Origin: an uncultured Rhodobacterales bacterium
Lineage (GTDB): Bacteria; Pseudomonadota; Alphaproteobacteria; Rhodobacterales; Rhodobacteraceae
Length of the DNA stretch: 40,308 bases
Reading direction: 5' to 3'
Assembly (NCBI GenBank): GCA_937901055.1
Contig: CALCGO010000136.1
Span: forward strand, 1 to 40,308
Shown here: in pieces, positions 24,241 through 31,956 of the stretch
How positions within the stretch are numbered: position 1 is the first letter of the stretch
Layout of the letters: every line of letters begins with the position of its first letter
The notes under the pieces: generated by a model
Database searches by the model: none
What the model was told of the DNA's origin: nothing
The model's input: only the letters and a program-made list of their open reading frames with translations
Made by a program: the position numbers and the translations under genes

Positions 24241-24498
24241 ATGCTCTACTTTCTAATTAGCGCAATATGCGGAATTGGCGGCGGGATATTTTCGTCACAG
24301 TTTTTCAAGGAGTATTCGTTAGGTATAATTGGTAATCTGGTTACCGGATTTCTCGGTGGTGTTGCGACACATACGATTATTGTGTTGGTGGTGGGCGGAA
24401 CGGCCTTTTCACTAGCCATCGTCGGTGGATTTATTGGCGGCGTAATAGTTCGCGTCGCGTTTTCGATTATTCGTCAACGCATGTCGCCAGATTCCTAA
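24241..24498 (+). CDS. Small glycine-rich membrane protein (GlsB/YeaQ-like?)
   Basis: This is an 85-residue protein with three hydrophobic segments rich in glycine: ISAICGIGGGIFSS, GIIGNLVTGFLGGVATHTII and AIVGGFIGGVIVRVAF. The pattern resembles the GlsB/YeaQ/YmgE small stress-membrane family, but the match is weak. ATG 24241 is preferred because AGGGG lies seven bases upstream; the open frame also offers a TTG at 24235. It stands alone between the divergent SDR operon and convergent dapB, and the two stop codons overlap. Confidence 0.7.
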   Translation: MLYFLISAICGIGGGIFSSQFFKEYSLGIIGNLVTGFLGGVATHTIIVLVVGGTAFSLAIVGGFIGGVIVRVAFSIIRQRMSPDS

Positions 24499-25307
24499 TT
24501 TAGGCCAAGCACATCCAGCATAGTGTATTCGCCCGGTTTTTGTGACTGGCCCCAAATGGCCGCCTTAATTGCACCGCGTGCGAACAGCATTCTATCGCTG
24601 GCGATATGGCGCAAGATAATGCGTTCACCTTCGCCGGCGAAAATCACATCGTGTTCGCCAACAACATCGCCGCCGCGAAGCGAAACAAAACCGATGTCGC
24701 CGCGTTTGCGGGCACCGGTTTCGCCGTCTCGACCACGGTCTGAAACATCGGCCAAATCAACACCGCGCCCCTCAGCGGCGGCTTCGCCAAGCATTAAGGC
24801 AGTGCCAGAGGGGGCGTCGACCTTGTGGTGATGATGCATTTCAACGATCTCGATGTCGAAATCCATATCGAGGGCCGCCGCAACTTTGCGCGTTAGGACC
24901 GTTAACAAATTCACACCAAGGCTCATATTGCCGGCCCGTACCACAATCGCATGTCGCGCGGCTGCAGCGATTTTGGCAAGGTGGCTGTCTTCGAGGCCGG
25001 TCGTGCCAATCACGTGGGTAATCCGTGCCTGTGCCGCCAATTCAGAATGTAGAACCGTAGCTTTGGGAGAGGTGAAATCAACGACGGCTTGGGAGTGTGC
25101 CAGAACCTCCAACGGATCATCCGAAACAGTGATGCCGTTGGCCGCGCCGCCTAGGCACTCGCCAAGGTCGCGGTCGATCCAGTCGTGTCCAGCGCGCTCG
25201 GTCACGCCTGCTAGATGCGCATTTTCGTTTTCTTCGATGGCTTGGATTAGCATACGGCCCATACGGCCCGATGCGCCCATCACTGCAATGCCTGTAGTTT
25301 TGCTCAT
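24495..25307 (-). CDS. dapB: 4-hydroxy-tetrahydrodipicolinate reductase
   Basis: DapB makes tetrahydrodipicolinate in the lysine/diaminopimelate pathway, feeding peptidoglycan synthesis. From MSKTTGIAVMGASGRMGR at 25307 it has 270 residues, the standard length; the frame stays open a further 71 codons upstream, but that part looks non-coding and would overlap rbfA. Motifs are GASGRMGRM (nucleotide binding), VVDFTSP, IGTTGL and EMHHHHKVDAPSGTAL with the catalytic histidine and lysine. It is divergent from rbfA across 102 bases and convergent on a small membrane-protein gene. Confidence 0.96.
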   Translation of the reverse strand: MSKTTGIAVMGASGRMGRMLIQAIEENENAHLAGVTERAGHDWIDRDLGECLGGAANGITVSDDPLEVLAHSQAVVDFTSPKATVLHSELAAQARITHVIGTTGLEDSHLAKIAAAARHAIVVRAGNMSLGVNLLTVLTRKVAAALDMDFDIEIVEMHHHHKVDAPSGTALMLGEAAAEGRGVDLADVSDRGRDGETGARKRGDIGFVSLRGGDVVGEHDVIFAGEGERIILRHIASDRMLFARGAIKAAIWGQSQKPGEYTMLDVLGLN

Positions 25308-25409
25308 TTCGGCCCTCATTAGCTGTTTGTTGACAGGTTTAGCCTTCAATTCACGCAAAGCAAAGGGGGGATGGCTTGACTTAGGCGCAATCTGGGGGGA
25401 ATAGGGGCC

Positions 25410-25823
25410 ATGGCAAAGAAAAGATTCAACGCGGGCGCAGGCCCATCCCAACGACAGCTTCGCGTAGGCGAGCTGATCCGGCGCAAACTTTCCGACATTA
25501 TGTTGCGGGGCGAACTGCATGATGCGGAATTAGCACATGTGTCAGTCACCATTGGCGAGGTGCGTGTTTCACCAGATCTGCGTAACGCCATCGTTTTCGC
25601 GCTTCCGCTGGGCGGAATTAATACGGACACCGTAGTAGATGCGCTTAACCGCAATCAAGGCGAGCTTCGCCATTTGGTTACCAAAGGGTTAAAGCTGAAA
25701 CATGCCCCTGAGCTGAAATTTCTGGCGGACCGCAGTTTCGATCAAATCGAAGCAACCAACAAATTGCTGGATTCGCCAGCGGTGCGCCGCGACCTTGATC
25801 GTGATGAAGATGAAGGCGAATAA
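25410..25823 (+). CDS. rbfA: 30S ribosome-binding factor A
   Basis: RbfA binds the 30S subunit and helps the maturation of 16S rRNA, above all in the cold. It has 137 residues, with a KH-like core: QLRVGELIRRKLSDIML, VSVTIGEVRVSPDLRNAIVFA and LKHAPELKFLADRSFDQ. An acidic tail (RDLDRDEDEGE) closes it. In many bacteria rbfA is followed at once by truB. Here a sulfotransferase-like gene begins six bases downstream and separates the two. Confidence 0.95.
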   Translation: MAKKRFNAGAGPSQRQLRVGELIRRKLSDIMLRGELHDAELAHVSVTIGEVRVSPDLRNAIVFALPLGGINTDTVVDALNRNQGELRHLVTKGLKLKHAPELKFLADRSFDQIEATNKLLDSPAVRRDLDRDEDEGE

Positions 25824-25829
25824 GCTGAT

Positions 25830-27342
25830 ATGATTAAGGGACTACTGCAAAAGTTCCGAAAGCCGAAAGCACGGACTCAAGCGCAGCGGATGCTGACATT
25901 GCGAAGCGCGCCGGTTTACTACTTGCCGGTTACAAAAAGCGGCAGCACATACCTGAAGAATCTATTCTACTATCTCGACCATTTGGGCGAACACGCGTCG
26001 GGGATTGATATACACTCAAACGCTGACGACTTGGTGCGCGCGAAAACGGGTGATGAGGAATCCATTCGTCACAGCCCGCATGCTTTTGCAGTTTTACGTG
26101 ACCCGATAGACCGGTTTTTGTCATTGTACTTTGACAAAATTTACGGCGATGGCCCGAACAACTTTGCAGACGTTCGTGGGTATCTAGCACAAGAAATTGA
26201 TCTAAATTTGACGCGTGGCATTACCGTTGACGCGCATCGCGATAATTGTATCAGGTTTATCGACTGGCTAGCGTTGAGCCTGTCTTTCAAAACCGATTTG
26301 TCCGTTAATCCTCATTGGCGACGGCAATCAAACCGATTGAAAAGAGTGGATACATTAGACCTTACGCACCTCACGCTGGACGGTCTGGATTGGCAGCTGC
26401 CGTTACTGTTGGGTGACATCGTGCCAAACATCAAACAAGCTATGATAGCAGTTAAGGCAGACAACCGGACGGAGAAACCTTTTACCCGGGCGGAAATTAT
26501 GGATGCGACGTTGTTGGGGAAGATAGAAGCAGTATATTCCACAGACAGGAAGCTTTATGAGCAAGCATCACGCAAATGGCAACCGTGGTTAGACGACCAC
26601 CCCGAAGTCGGCGAAGGCGAAACAATCCGGTGTTTCACAGCGACGGAACAGCCGATCAATTGTGTAGCGATTTCCAAGGTTGGCCGGACGTATCTGAGGA
26701 ACCTTTTGCATATTCTGGAACACGATAAAGAATATCACGACCCGCTGAAAATCCACACAAAAGGCGCTTCCTCAAATAGTGAATTGACCAAATCCGAAGC
26801 CGCGAATGAAATTTCCTTTTTTGTTATCCGGGACCCGGTCGAAAGATTTTTTTCGCTGTACTTCGATAAAATATACGGCACTGGGGGAACATTCATTTCC
26901 ATGGATTACGAAGCGTTTGGTGGAGCATCGAGGGTTTGTTAACGAAGGCAATCTTACACTAGAGCAACATCGAGCGAATAGTCTGGCCTTATTGGGGTAT
27001 ATAAATCGCAAGTTCAAAACCGAGGCTTTGCAGGACATTAACTCGCACTGGACTCCACAGGTTGAGGCGGCAAAAAAAGCAATTCGGTTTGGCTTGCGGC
27101 CATTGCTACTAGAGAACTTGGAAGAACAGCTGCTGTTTATTGCCGATGGACGCATCGAAGGGTTGGGAAATGCGATGCAAGAGCTACCACATCGAAATAA
27201 CTCGCCAAAACCATTCTCGAGCAAAGAAATCCTGACTCCCGAAATCGCCCAAAAAATATCTGACCTTTATAGCGATGACCAAGCGCTGTATGAGCGGGTT
27301 AAAACGGCCTGGAACGCAACCGGGCAACCTCCAAAACTGTAG
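25830..27342 (+). pseudogene. Tandem two-domain sulfotransferase-like protein, frameshifted at a G5 run
   Basis: The first frame runs 25830-26942 (370 residues); the protein continues in another frame to 27342. Each half looks like a family-2 sulfotransferase. The 5'-phosphosulfate loops are TKSGSTYLKNL and SKVGRTYLRNL, and the 3'-phosphate motifs RDPIDRFLSLYFDKIYG and RDPVERFFSLYFDKIYG. Removing one G from GGGGG (26883-26887) joins the frames. The following 32 residues then align without gaps to the first domain, from GDGPNNF to AHR against GTGEHSF to QHR. Later pairs such as NPHWRRQ/NSHWTPQ and LYEQ/LYER also match. The intact protein would have about 503 residues. The shift may be a sequence error, a slippage switch or a recent mutation. 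The acceptor substrate is unknown. It lies between rbfA and truB. Confidence 0.85.
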
Positions 27343-27349
27343 GAATATC

Positions 27350-28261
27350 ATGGCAAGACGTAAAAAAGGCCGCGCGATAAGTGGATGGCTGATTGTGGAT
27401 AAACCGCTCGGCGTAACGTCGAGTGCTGTTGTGAACAAAGCTAAATGGGCGTTCGACGCGCAAAAAGCCGGGCACGCTGGAACGCTTGACCCTGAAGCAA
27501 CGGGTGTGTTGGCGATTGCTTTTGGCGAAGCGACAAAGACGGTGCCATATGTGACAGATTCCATGAAAGCTTACCGGTTTACCGTGCGTTTGGGCCAAGC
27601 TACGAACACGGATGACGGTGAGGGCGAGGTGATTAGCGAAAGCGACAAGCGTCCGAAGGCCGATGAAATTCGTGCAGCGTTGTCAGATTTCACCGGCGAC
27701 ATAATGCAAGTTCCCCCACAGTACTCTGCCGTGAAAGTAGACGGTGAACGCGCATATAAACGTGCACGTGACGGTGAGGAGATGGAACTGGCCGCGCGTC
27801 CGCTGCTAGTGGAATCGCTCGAGCTTATCGAAATTCCAGATGCGGATCACGCGGTACTTGAGATGACCTGCGGCAAGGGCGGTTATGTGCGATCTATCGC
27901 GCGAGATTTGGGCCAGGCGCTGGGCTGTTTCGGCCATGTTGTGCAGTTGCGCCGTGTTTGGGCGGGGCCGTTTGAAGTGTCCGACGGTATCTCGTTTGAG
28001 GTGCTGGATAAGATGGCAAAGGATCGCAAGCTCGATGATTTTTTGCTCCCGCTTGAAGCCGGCCTTCATGATTTGCATGAACTGGCCTGCACGCCGGAAG
28101 GAGCCGCAAAATTACGCAATGGCAACCCCGGCATGGTGATAGCGTCTGATGTGGAATACGGAGAGGAATGCTGGACCTCGTTAAACGGCGTTCCGGTTGC
28201 AATCGGGGTTTACAAAAGCGGCGAATTGCATCCAAATCGGGTTTTCGTACTAGGGGAATAA
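27350..28261 (+). CDS. truB: tRNA pseudouridine-55 synthase
   Basis: TruB converts U55 of the T-loop of nearly all tRNAs to pseudouridine. From MARRKKGRAISGWLIVDKP at 27350 it has 303 residues, with AGGA a few bases upstream; the open frame extends 25 codons further into the sulfotransferase end, which I reject. The catalytic aspartate is in GHAGTLDPEATGVL. VPPQYSAVKVDGERAY, CGKGGYVRSIARDLG and the C-terminal PUA-like part are typical. It belongs with rbfA, rpsO and pnp in the usual translation cluster, here separated from both sides by accessory genes. Confidence 0.96.
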   Translation: MARRKKGRAISGWLIVDKPLGVTSSAVVNKAKWAFDAQKAGHAGTLDPEATGVLAIAFGEATKTVPYVTDSMKAYRFTVRLGQATNTDDGEGEVISESDKRPKADEIRAALSDFTGDIMQVPPQYSAVKVDGERAYKRARDGEEMELAARPLLVESLELIEIPDADHAVLEMTCGKGGYVRSIARDLGQALGCFGHVVQLRRVWAGPFEVSDGISFEVLDKMAKDRKLDDFLLPLEAGLHDLHELACTPEGAAKLRNGNPGMVIASDVEYGEECWTSLNGVPVAIGVYKSGELHPNRVFVLGE

Positions 28262-28262
28262 A

Positions 28263-28964
28263 ATGGCAGATCGTGTAAATCACCTAGGCCAGCGAATTGG
28301 CGAAGGTGTTGTTTGGACGGGCGCCAAGACGCCTCCACGGTCCAACATGGATGGCAAGTATTGCCGGCTGGAACCAATTAGCATTGACCGCCATGCGGCA
28401 GATTTGTTTGAGGCTTTCTCAGCCGACGAAACGGGCGGCATCTGGACATATCTATTCACCGACCCGTTTGAAACAGAAGCCGACTTGCGTGCATGGATGA
28501 GCAATGCTTGTCTGGGCGATGACCCGTTGTTTCACGCGGTCATCGACAAGCAAACGAATAAGGCGGTAGGCCTTGCCACGTTCATGCGTATTGATCCGGT
28601 CATGGGTGTGATTGAGGTGGGAAATATCAACTTCTCCCCCGCACTCCAACGCACGCCCGCCGCGACCGAAGCGATGTTCCTGATGATGCAGCGCGCTTTC
28701 AATGAACTGGGTTATCGCCGTTACGAGTGGAAATGTGACAACCTGAACGCGCCTTCGCATAAGGCGGCGAAACGGCTTGGCTTCACTTATGAGGGGTTGT
28801 TCCGTCAAGCGTTGGTTTACAAGGGCCGCAATCGCGATACAGCATGGTTCTCGATTATCGATTCTGAATGGCCAGCGCTAGAGAAGGCGTTCAAAGGTTG
28901 GTTGTCCGAAGGGAATTTCGACAGGTTCGGTAATCAGGTGCAAAAATTGGAAAAATTCCGATAA
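28263..28964 (+). CDS. GNAT-family N-acetyltransferase (RimJ/RimL-like)
   Basis: This 233-residue acetyltransferase resembles the RimJ/RimL group. It has a long N-terminal part (about 1-60), then the GNAT core: GIWTYLFTDPFETEADL, AVGLATFMRIDPVMGVIEVG, and RRYEWKCDNLNAPSHKAAKRLGF followed by YEGLFRQALVYKGRNRDTAWFSIID. The acetyl-CoA loop is atypical, with RTPAATEAM where Q/RxxGxG/A is expected. It starts two bases after truB. Close relatives are very common in proteobacteria, but the substrate is not known. Confidence 0.9.
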   Translation: MADRVNHLGQRIGEGVVWTGAKTPPRSNMDGKYCRLEPISIDRHAADLFEAFSADETGGIWTYLFTDPFETEADLRAWMSNACLGDDPLFHAVIDKQTNKAVGLATFMRIDPVMGVIEVGNINFSPALQRTPAATEAMFLMMQRAFNELGYRRYEWKCDNLNAPSHKAAKRLGFTYEGLFRQALVYKGRNRDTAWFSIIDSEWPALEKAFKGWLSEGNFDRFGNQVQKLEKFR

Positions 28965-29003
28965 ATATCTGGACGAATCGTGTTTATTCCGGATAAATAC
29001 CGG
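28956..29003. promoter_or_regulatory. Direct-repeat candidate operator before the Lrp-type gene
   Basis: TTCCGATAAATATCTGG (28956-28972) and TTCCGGATAAATACCGG (28987-29003) are near-identical repeats 31 bases apart, about three helical turns. The second ends two bases before the lrp-type ATG. Phased AT-rich repeats at its own start suit autoregulation by an Lrp protein. The role is inferred. Confidence 0.45.
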
Positions 29004-29005
29004 AT

Positions 29006-29464
29006 ATGGATAACATTGATCGAAATATCGCCAAAATACTTCAGAAAGATGGCCGGACTCCTAGCTCGGAGATTGCCGAAGCAGTCGGCACCTCCGTGTC
29101 TACGGCGAACGAGCGGGTTCGACGGCTCGTTTCTACCGAGAATATCACGGCCACACGTGCAATTCTTAACCCTGACGCATTGGGCGCAAGCCTGTGTGCT
29201 TTCATCTTGGTTGATATGGATTACACGGGCGAGGCAGCAGCAAAAGCCCATCTCGCTCAACGCCCAGAGGTAATGGAATTGCATCATGTCAGCGGCGGGC
29301 ATTCTTACCTTGTTAAGGTTCGGGTTGCCGACACCGCAGCAATGCAACGATTTTTGCAGATGGAGTTGAAGCCGCTAAAGGCGGTCACCCACACAGAGAC
29401 CCTGATTGTGCTGGAAACCGCTAAAGAGACGACAGAAATTCTGATATCTGACAAAGCCAAATGA
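29006..29464 (+). CDS. Lrp/AsnC-family transcriptional regulator
   Basis: This is a 152-residue feast/famine regulator. The N-terminal HTH reads DRNIAKILQKDGRTPSSEIAEAVGTSVSTANERVRRL. The C-terminal RAM domain, which binds amino acids and forms octamers, includes FILVDMDY, VMELHHVSGGHSYLVKVRV and a final LIVLETAKETTEI. No Shine-Dalgarno is seen before the ATG; instead a repeat (28956-29003) runs almost to the start, so the message may be leaderless. It overlaps the LysE-type exporter gene by four bases. Lrp proteins next to LysE exporters typically control amino-acid export, which is the likely role. Confidence 0.92.
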   Translation: MDNIDRNIAKILQKDGRTPSSEIAEAVGTSVSTANERVRRLVSTENITATRAILNPDALGASLCAFILVDMDYTGEAAAKAHLAQRPEVMELHHVSGGHSYLVKVRVADTAAMQRFLQMELKPLKAVTHTETLIVLETAKETTEILISDKAK

Positions 29465-30047
29465 TAGAGGCGCTATTGACAGGAATTGGCGTCGGCTTGG
29501 CCGTGGCTGCACCTGTCGGCCCGATCGGTATTCTGTGTATCCGCCGAACTCTAACCGAAGGCCGCGCCCAAGGGTTGGCGACTGGTTTCGGCGCGGCGAG
29601 TGCCGATTCTGTTTACGGTGTAGTTGCCGCAACGGGCCTTGCGGTCTCCGGCGTTCTGGTCAGCCATGCAGATATACTGCGCGTTGGTGGGGGTGCGTTA
29701 ATCGCCATACTCGGGATCTCGTCGTTGCGCACGTTTTTCTAAATCGCGCCACCGTTGAAATCGATGCAGGCAGCCGTGATCTTTTCGGGGCGTTTTTAAC
29801 GACCTTCGCCCTGACGTTAGGCAATCCAATGACAATATTGGCGTTCATCGGGCTGATAGCAGGTTTGGGCGCCGCCATCGACAACCCACTGGCCCCGTAT
29901 CTACTGGTCGTGGGTGTTTTCATCGAGTCGGCTGCTTGGTGGCTGTTTTTGGTGCATGTAGCACTGGTAGTGAAAACCCGCCTTTCACCGTCAGTCACAC
30001 GGTGGCTGGACTTGGTGTCCGGCAGTGTCTTGGTGATTTGGGGTTAG
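29461..30047 (+). pseudogene. LysE/RhtB-type amino-acid exporter, frameshifted at a T5 run
   Basis: LysE-family exporters pump amino acids out through about six membrane helices. The first frame (29461-29742) gives GIGVGLAVAAPVGPIGILCIRRTL, the family opening, and ends RTFF then stop. The rest is in another frame to 30047: FLNRATVEIDAGSRDLFGAFLTTFALTLGNPMTILAFIGL and further helices. NPMTI is the second hallmark of the family. One extra T in the TTTTT run at 29734-29738 would restore a continuous protein of about 195 residues. It is coupled to the Lrp-type gene. It could be a true pseudogene or a base-calling error. Confidence 0.85.
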
Positions 30048-30100
30048 TGGATCGTGTTTGCCTAATTGCCAAGCGCATCGGTTTCTGCCATGCAAACCGG

Positions 30101-30607
30101 ATGATTACTCGTGAACATACCAAGGGCGACGCACCGTCGATTGCGAACTATTCGGACTGCGAGAAGTATCGTTATGACTTAACACGCGTTTGGGATGAAG
30201 ATGGCAAAAAGGTGATGTTCTTGATGCTGAACCCGTCAACGGCAACCGAGGTGCAGAACGATCCGACGGTGGAGCGTTGCGAACGCCGCGCCCGCACGTT
30301 GGGGTACGGAGCTTTTCGAGTCTGCAATATTTTTGCGTATCGCGCTACGGACCCAAAGGTGATGCGTTCGGCTGCTGACCCTGTTGGCCCGCTGAACGAT
30401 GAAATCATCCGCAAAGGCATCGAATGGGCAGACGATTTGGTCGCTGCGTGGGGTGCGAACGGCGAACATATGGATCGCGGTGCGCATGTGGAAGCCTTGC
30501 TGCGCAGCCTCCCGGTTTCCCCGAAAAATTTGGGGTTAACCAAGGCGGGGCATCCGAAACACCCGCTCTATATAGGGTATAAGGTGCAGCCTGAGGTGTG
30601 GTGGTGA
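30101..30607 (+). CDS. DUF1643 protein
   Basis: This is a 168-residue protein of the DUF1643 family, of unknown function. Visible family features are YSDCEKYRYDLTRVWDEDGKKVMFLMLNPSTA, then DPTVERCERRARTLGYGAFRVCNIFAYRATDP and WGANGEHMDRG. MITREHTKGDAPS at 30101 fits the usual N-terminus. An in-frame GTG at 30047, overlapping the LysE stop as TAGTG, is the alternative and would add 18 residues. The 3' end overlaps the next SDR gene by four bases. Confidence 0.85.
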   Translation: MITREHTKGDAPSIANYSDCEKYRYDLTRVWDEDGKKVMFLMLNPSTATEVQNDPTVERCERRARTLGYGAFRVCNIFAYRATDPKVMRSAADPVGPLNDEIIRKGIEWADDLVAAWGANGEHMDRGAHVEALLRSLPVSPKNLGLTKAGHPKHPLYIGYKVQPEVWW

Positions 30608-31350
30608 AGAAAATAGCAATAATCACCGGCGGTAGCCGTGGGATCGGTGCCGCCACGGCAGAACTAGCTGCAAAGGCGGGCTTTGATGTCTGTATCAATT
30701 ACCTGTCCAATCATGAACGAGCTGCAAAAGTGGTTGAGGCCTGTAAATCTTACGGTGTGAACGCTATCGCGGTGGCAGGCGATGTCGCGAGCGCTGCCGA
30801 TGTGGCTGTCCTATTCGAAACCTGTGATCGAGAACTTGGTCCAGTGACATTTTTGGTGAACAACGCTGGTATCATCGGTCGGGCTTCGAAAGTCGAAGAC
30901 CTGTCAGCGGATGTTTTACATCAGACATTCGCCGTAAATTTCTTTGGCGCGGTTTATTGTGCACAGGAAGCCATTAAACGTATGTCCACCAACCACGGCG
31001 GGGCTGGGGGCACAATTGTTAATGTTTCCTCGGTCGCGGCGACTACTGGAAGCCCCGGAGAATACGTGCATTATGCGGCTTCCAAAGCAGCGATTGACGG
31101 TTTTACGATCGGTCTGGCTCGCGAGATTGGCCGTGAAGGCATTCGCGTGAATTCCGTTCAGGCCGGCACCGCGGACACCGAAATCCACGCACTGACTGGC
31201 AACCCTGATCGGCCAGCTATGGCTGCCGATAAATCTTCGTTAGGACGTGTTGCGACCGCGCAGGAAATCGGCGAGGCAATTATGTGGTTGGGATCGGAAA
31301 AATCCAGTTATGCCACCGGTGCTGTGCTGCGGGTTGGCGGCGGGCTGTAA
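30604..31350 (+). CDS. SDR-family oxidoreductase (FabG/YgfF-like)
   Basis: This 248-residue short-chain dehydrogenase carries the cofactor loop TGGSRGIGAATA, FLVNNAGIIGRASKVED, the serine in IVNVSSVAATTGSPGEYV, and YAASKAA. It ends TGAVLRVGGGL, as in the YgfF/glucose-dehydrogenase-like branch. Of three consecutive GTG codons at 30598, 30601 and 30604 I chose the last: it overlaps the DUF1643 stop as GTGA and has GAGG seven bases upstream. Substrate unknown. It is the last accessory gene before the rpsO leader. Confidence 0.9.
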   Translation: MKKIAIITGGSRGIGAATAELAAKAGFDVCINYLSNHERAAKVVEACKSYGVNAIAVAGDVASAADVAVLFETCDRELGPVTFLVNNAGIIGRASKVEDLSADVLHQTFAVNFFGAVYCAQEAIKRMSTNHGGAGGTIVNVSSVAATTGSPGEYVHYAASKAAIDGFTIGLAREIGREGIRVNSVQAGTADTEIHALTGNPDRPAMAADKSSLGRVATAQEIGEAIMWLGSEKSSYATGAVLRVGGGL

Positions 31351-31468
31351 GGAACGGAACGTCAGCGTGGGTGCAATATACTAAGGTATGACCCGACACT
31401 TTGTGGTGTTCTAATCGCCAACGAATCCCCTTCCCAAACCCATAAAAACCTTCTATACGCGCGGATGT

Positions 31469-31504
31469 CGCCAAGGGATTCCCTTTGGCGGCCCTTTTTG
31501 TTTT
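31469..31504 (+). terminator. Candidate intrinsic terminator upstream of rpsO
   Basis: The 22-base hairpin at 31469-31490 pairs CGCCAA-GGG with CCCTTTGGCG (one bulge) and is followed by GCCC and T5GT4. It probably ends the accessory run upstream, 120 bases after the SDR stop. The remaining gap of 31351-31468 shows no gene, and 31505-31576 should hold the rpsO promoter and leader. Confidence 0.55.
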
Positions 31505-31579
31505 GACGTTGCTGGACGACATCTTGGCATCCGCCGGAACATCAAGGTTTATGAAACCGTTAAATATAAGGAATATATG

Positions 31580-31849
31580 ATGTCGATTACGCCTGAAGAA
31601 AAAGAACGCCTGATCAAAGAATACGCAATCAAAGAGGGTGACACTGGTTCCCCCGAAGTACAAATTGCGATCCTTTCCAGCCGTATCAAAACCCTGACCG
31701 AGCACTTCAAGTCCCACAAAAAGGACAATCACTCGCGTCGTGGTCTACTCACAATGGTTGCGACACGTCGTAAACTGTTGGACTACACACGTTCCAAAGA
31801 CGAAGCGCGTTACAAGTCGCTTATCGAACGTCTCGGCATCCGCCGCTAA
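31580..31849 (+). CDS. rpsO: 30S ribosomal protein S15
   Basis: S15 is a primary 16S rRNA binder that nucleates the platform of the 30S subunit. The 89-residue protein starts MSITPEEKERLIKEYA at 31580, with AAGGA seven bases upstream; an ATG three bases earlier is too close to that site. The rRNA-contacting segment HFKSHKKDNHSRRGLLTMVATRRKLLDY is fully conserved. An intrinsic terminator lies between it and pnp, the standard arrangement. S15 usually represses its own translation through leader RNA, but I could not define that structure here. Confidence 0.98.
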   Translation: MSITPEEKERLIKEYAIKEGDTGSPEVQIAILSSRIKTLTEHFKSHKKDNHSRRGLLTMVATRRKLLDYTRSKDEARYKSLIERLGIRR

Positions 31850-31856
31850 GAATACC

Positions 31857-31883
31857 AAAGCGCGCCTTCATGGGCGCGTTTTG
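31857..31883 (+). terminator. Intrinsic terminator between rpsO and pnp
   Basis: CGCGCC (31861-31866) and GGCGCG (31873-31878) pair around a 6-base loop, with flanking A's and T's able to extend the stem and a TTTT tail. It probably ends most rpsO transcripts, with some read-through into pnp. Confidence 0.7.
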
Positions 31884-31956
31884 CGTTTAAGACCGTGGCA
31901 TCGGCCACATCGCGGGTTTTGTCCATGGGGGATGAACCGCAGATAGGAAAATGAAA

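Noticed and set aside
25308..25520. 71-codon N-terminal extension of dapB
   Set aside because: It would overlap divergent rbfA, has no family similarity, and MSKTTGIAVMGASGRMG at 25307 is the standard start.
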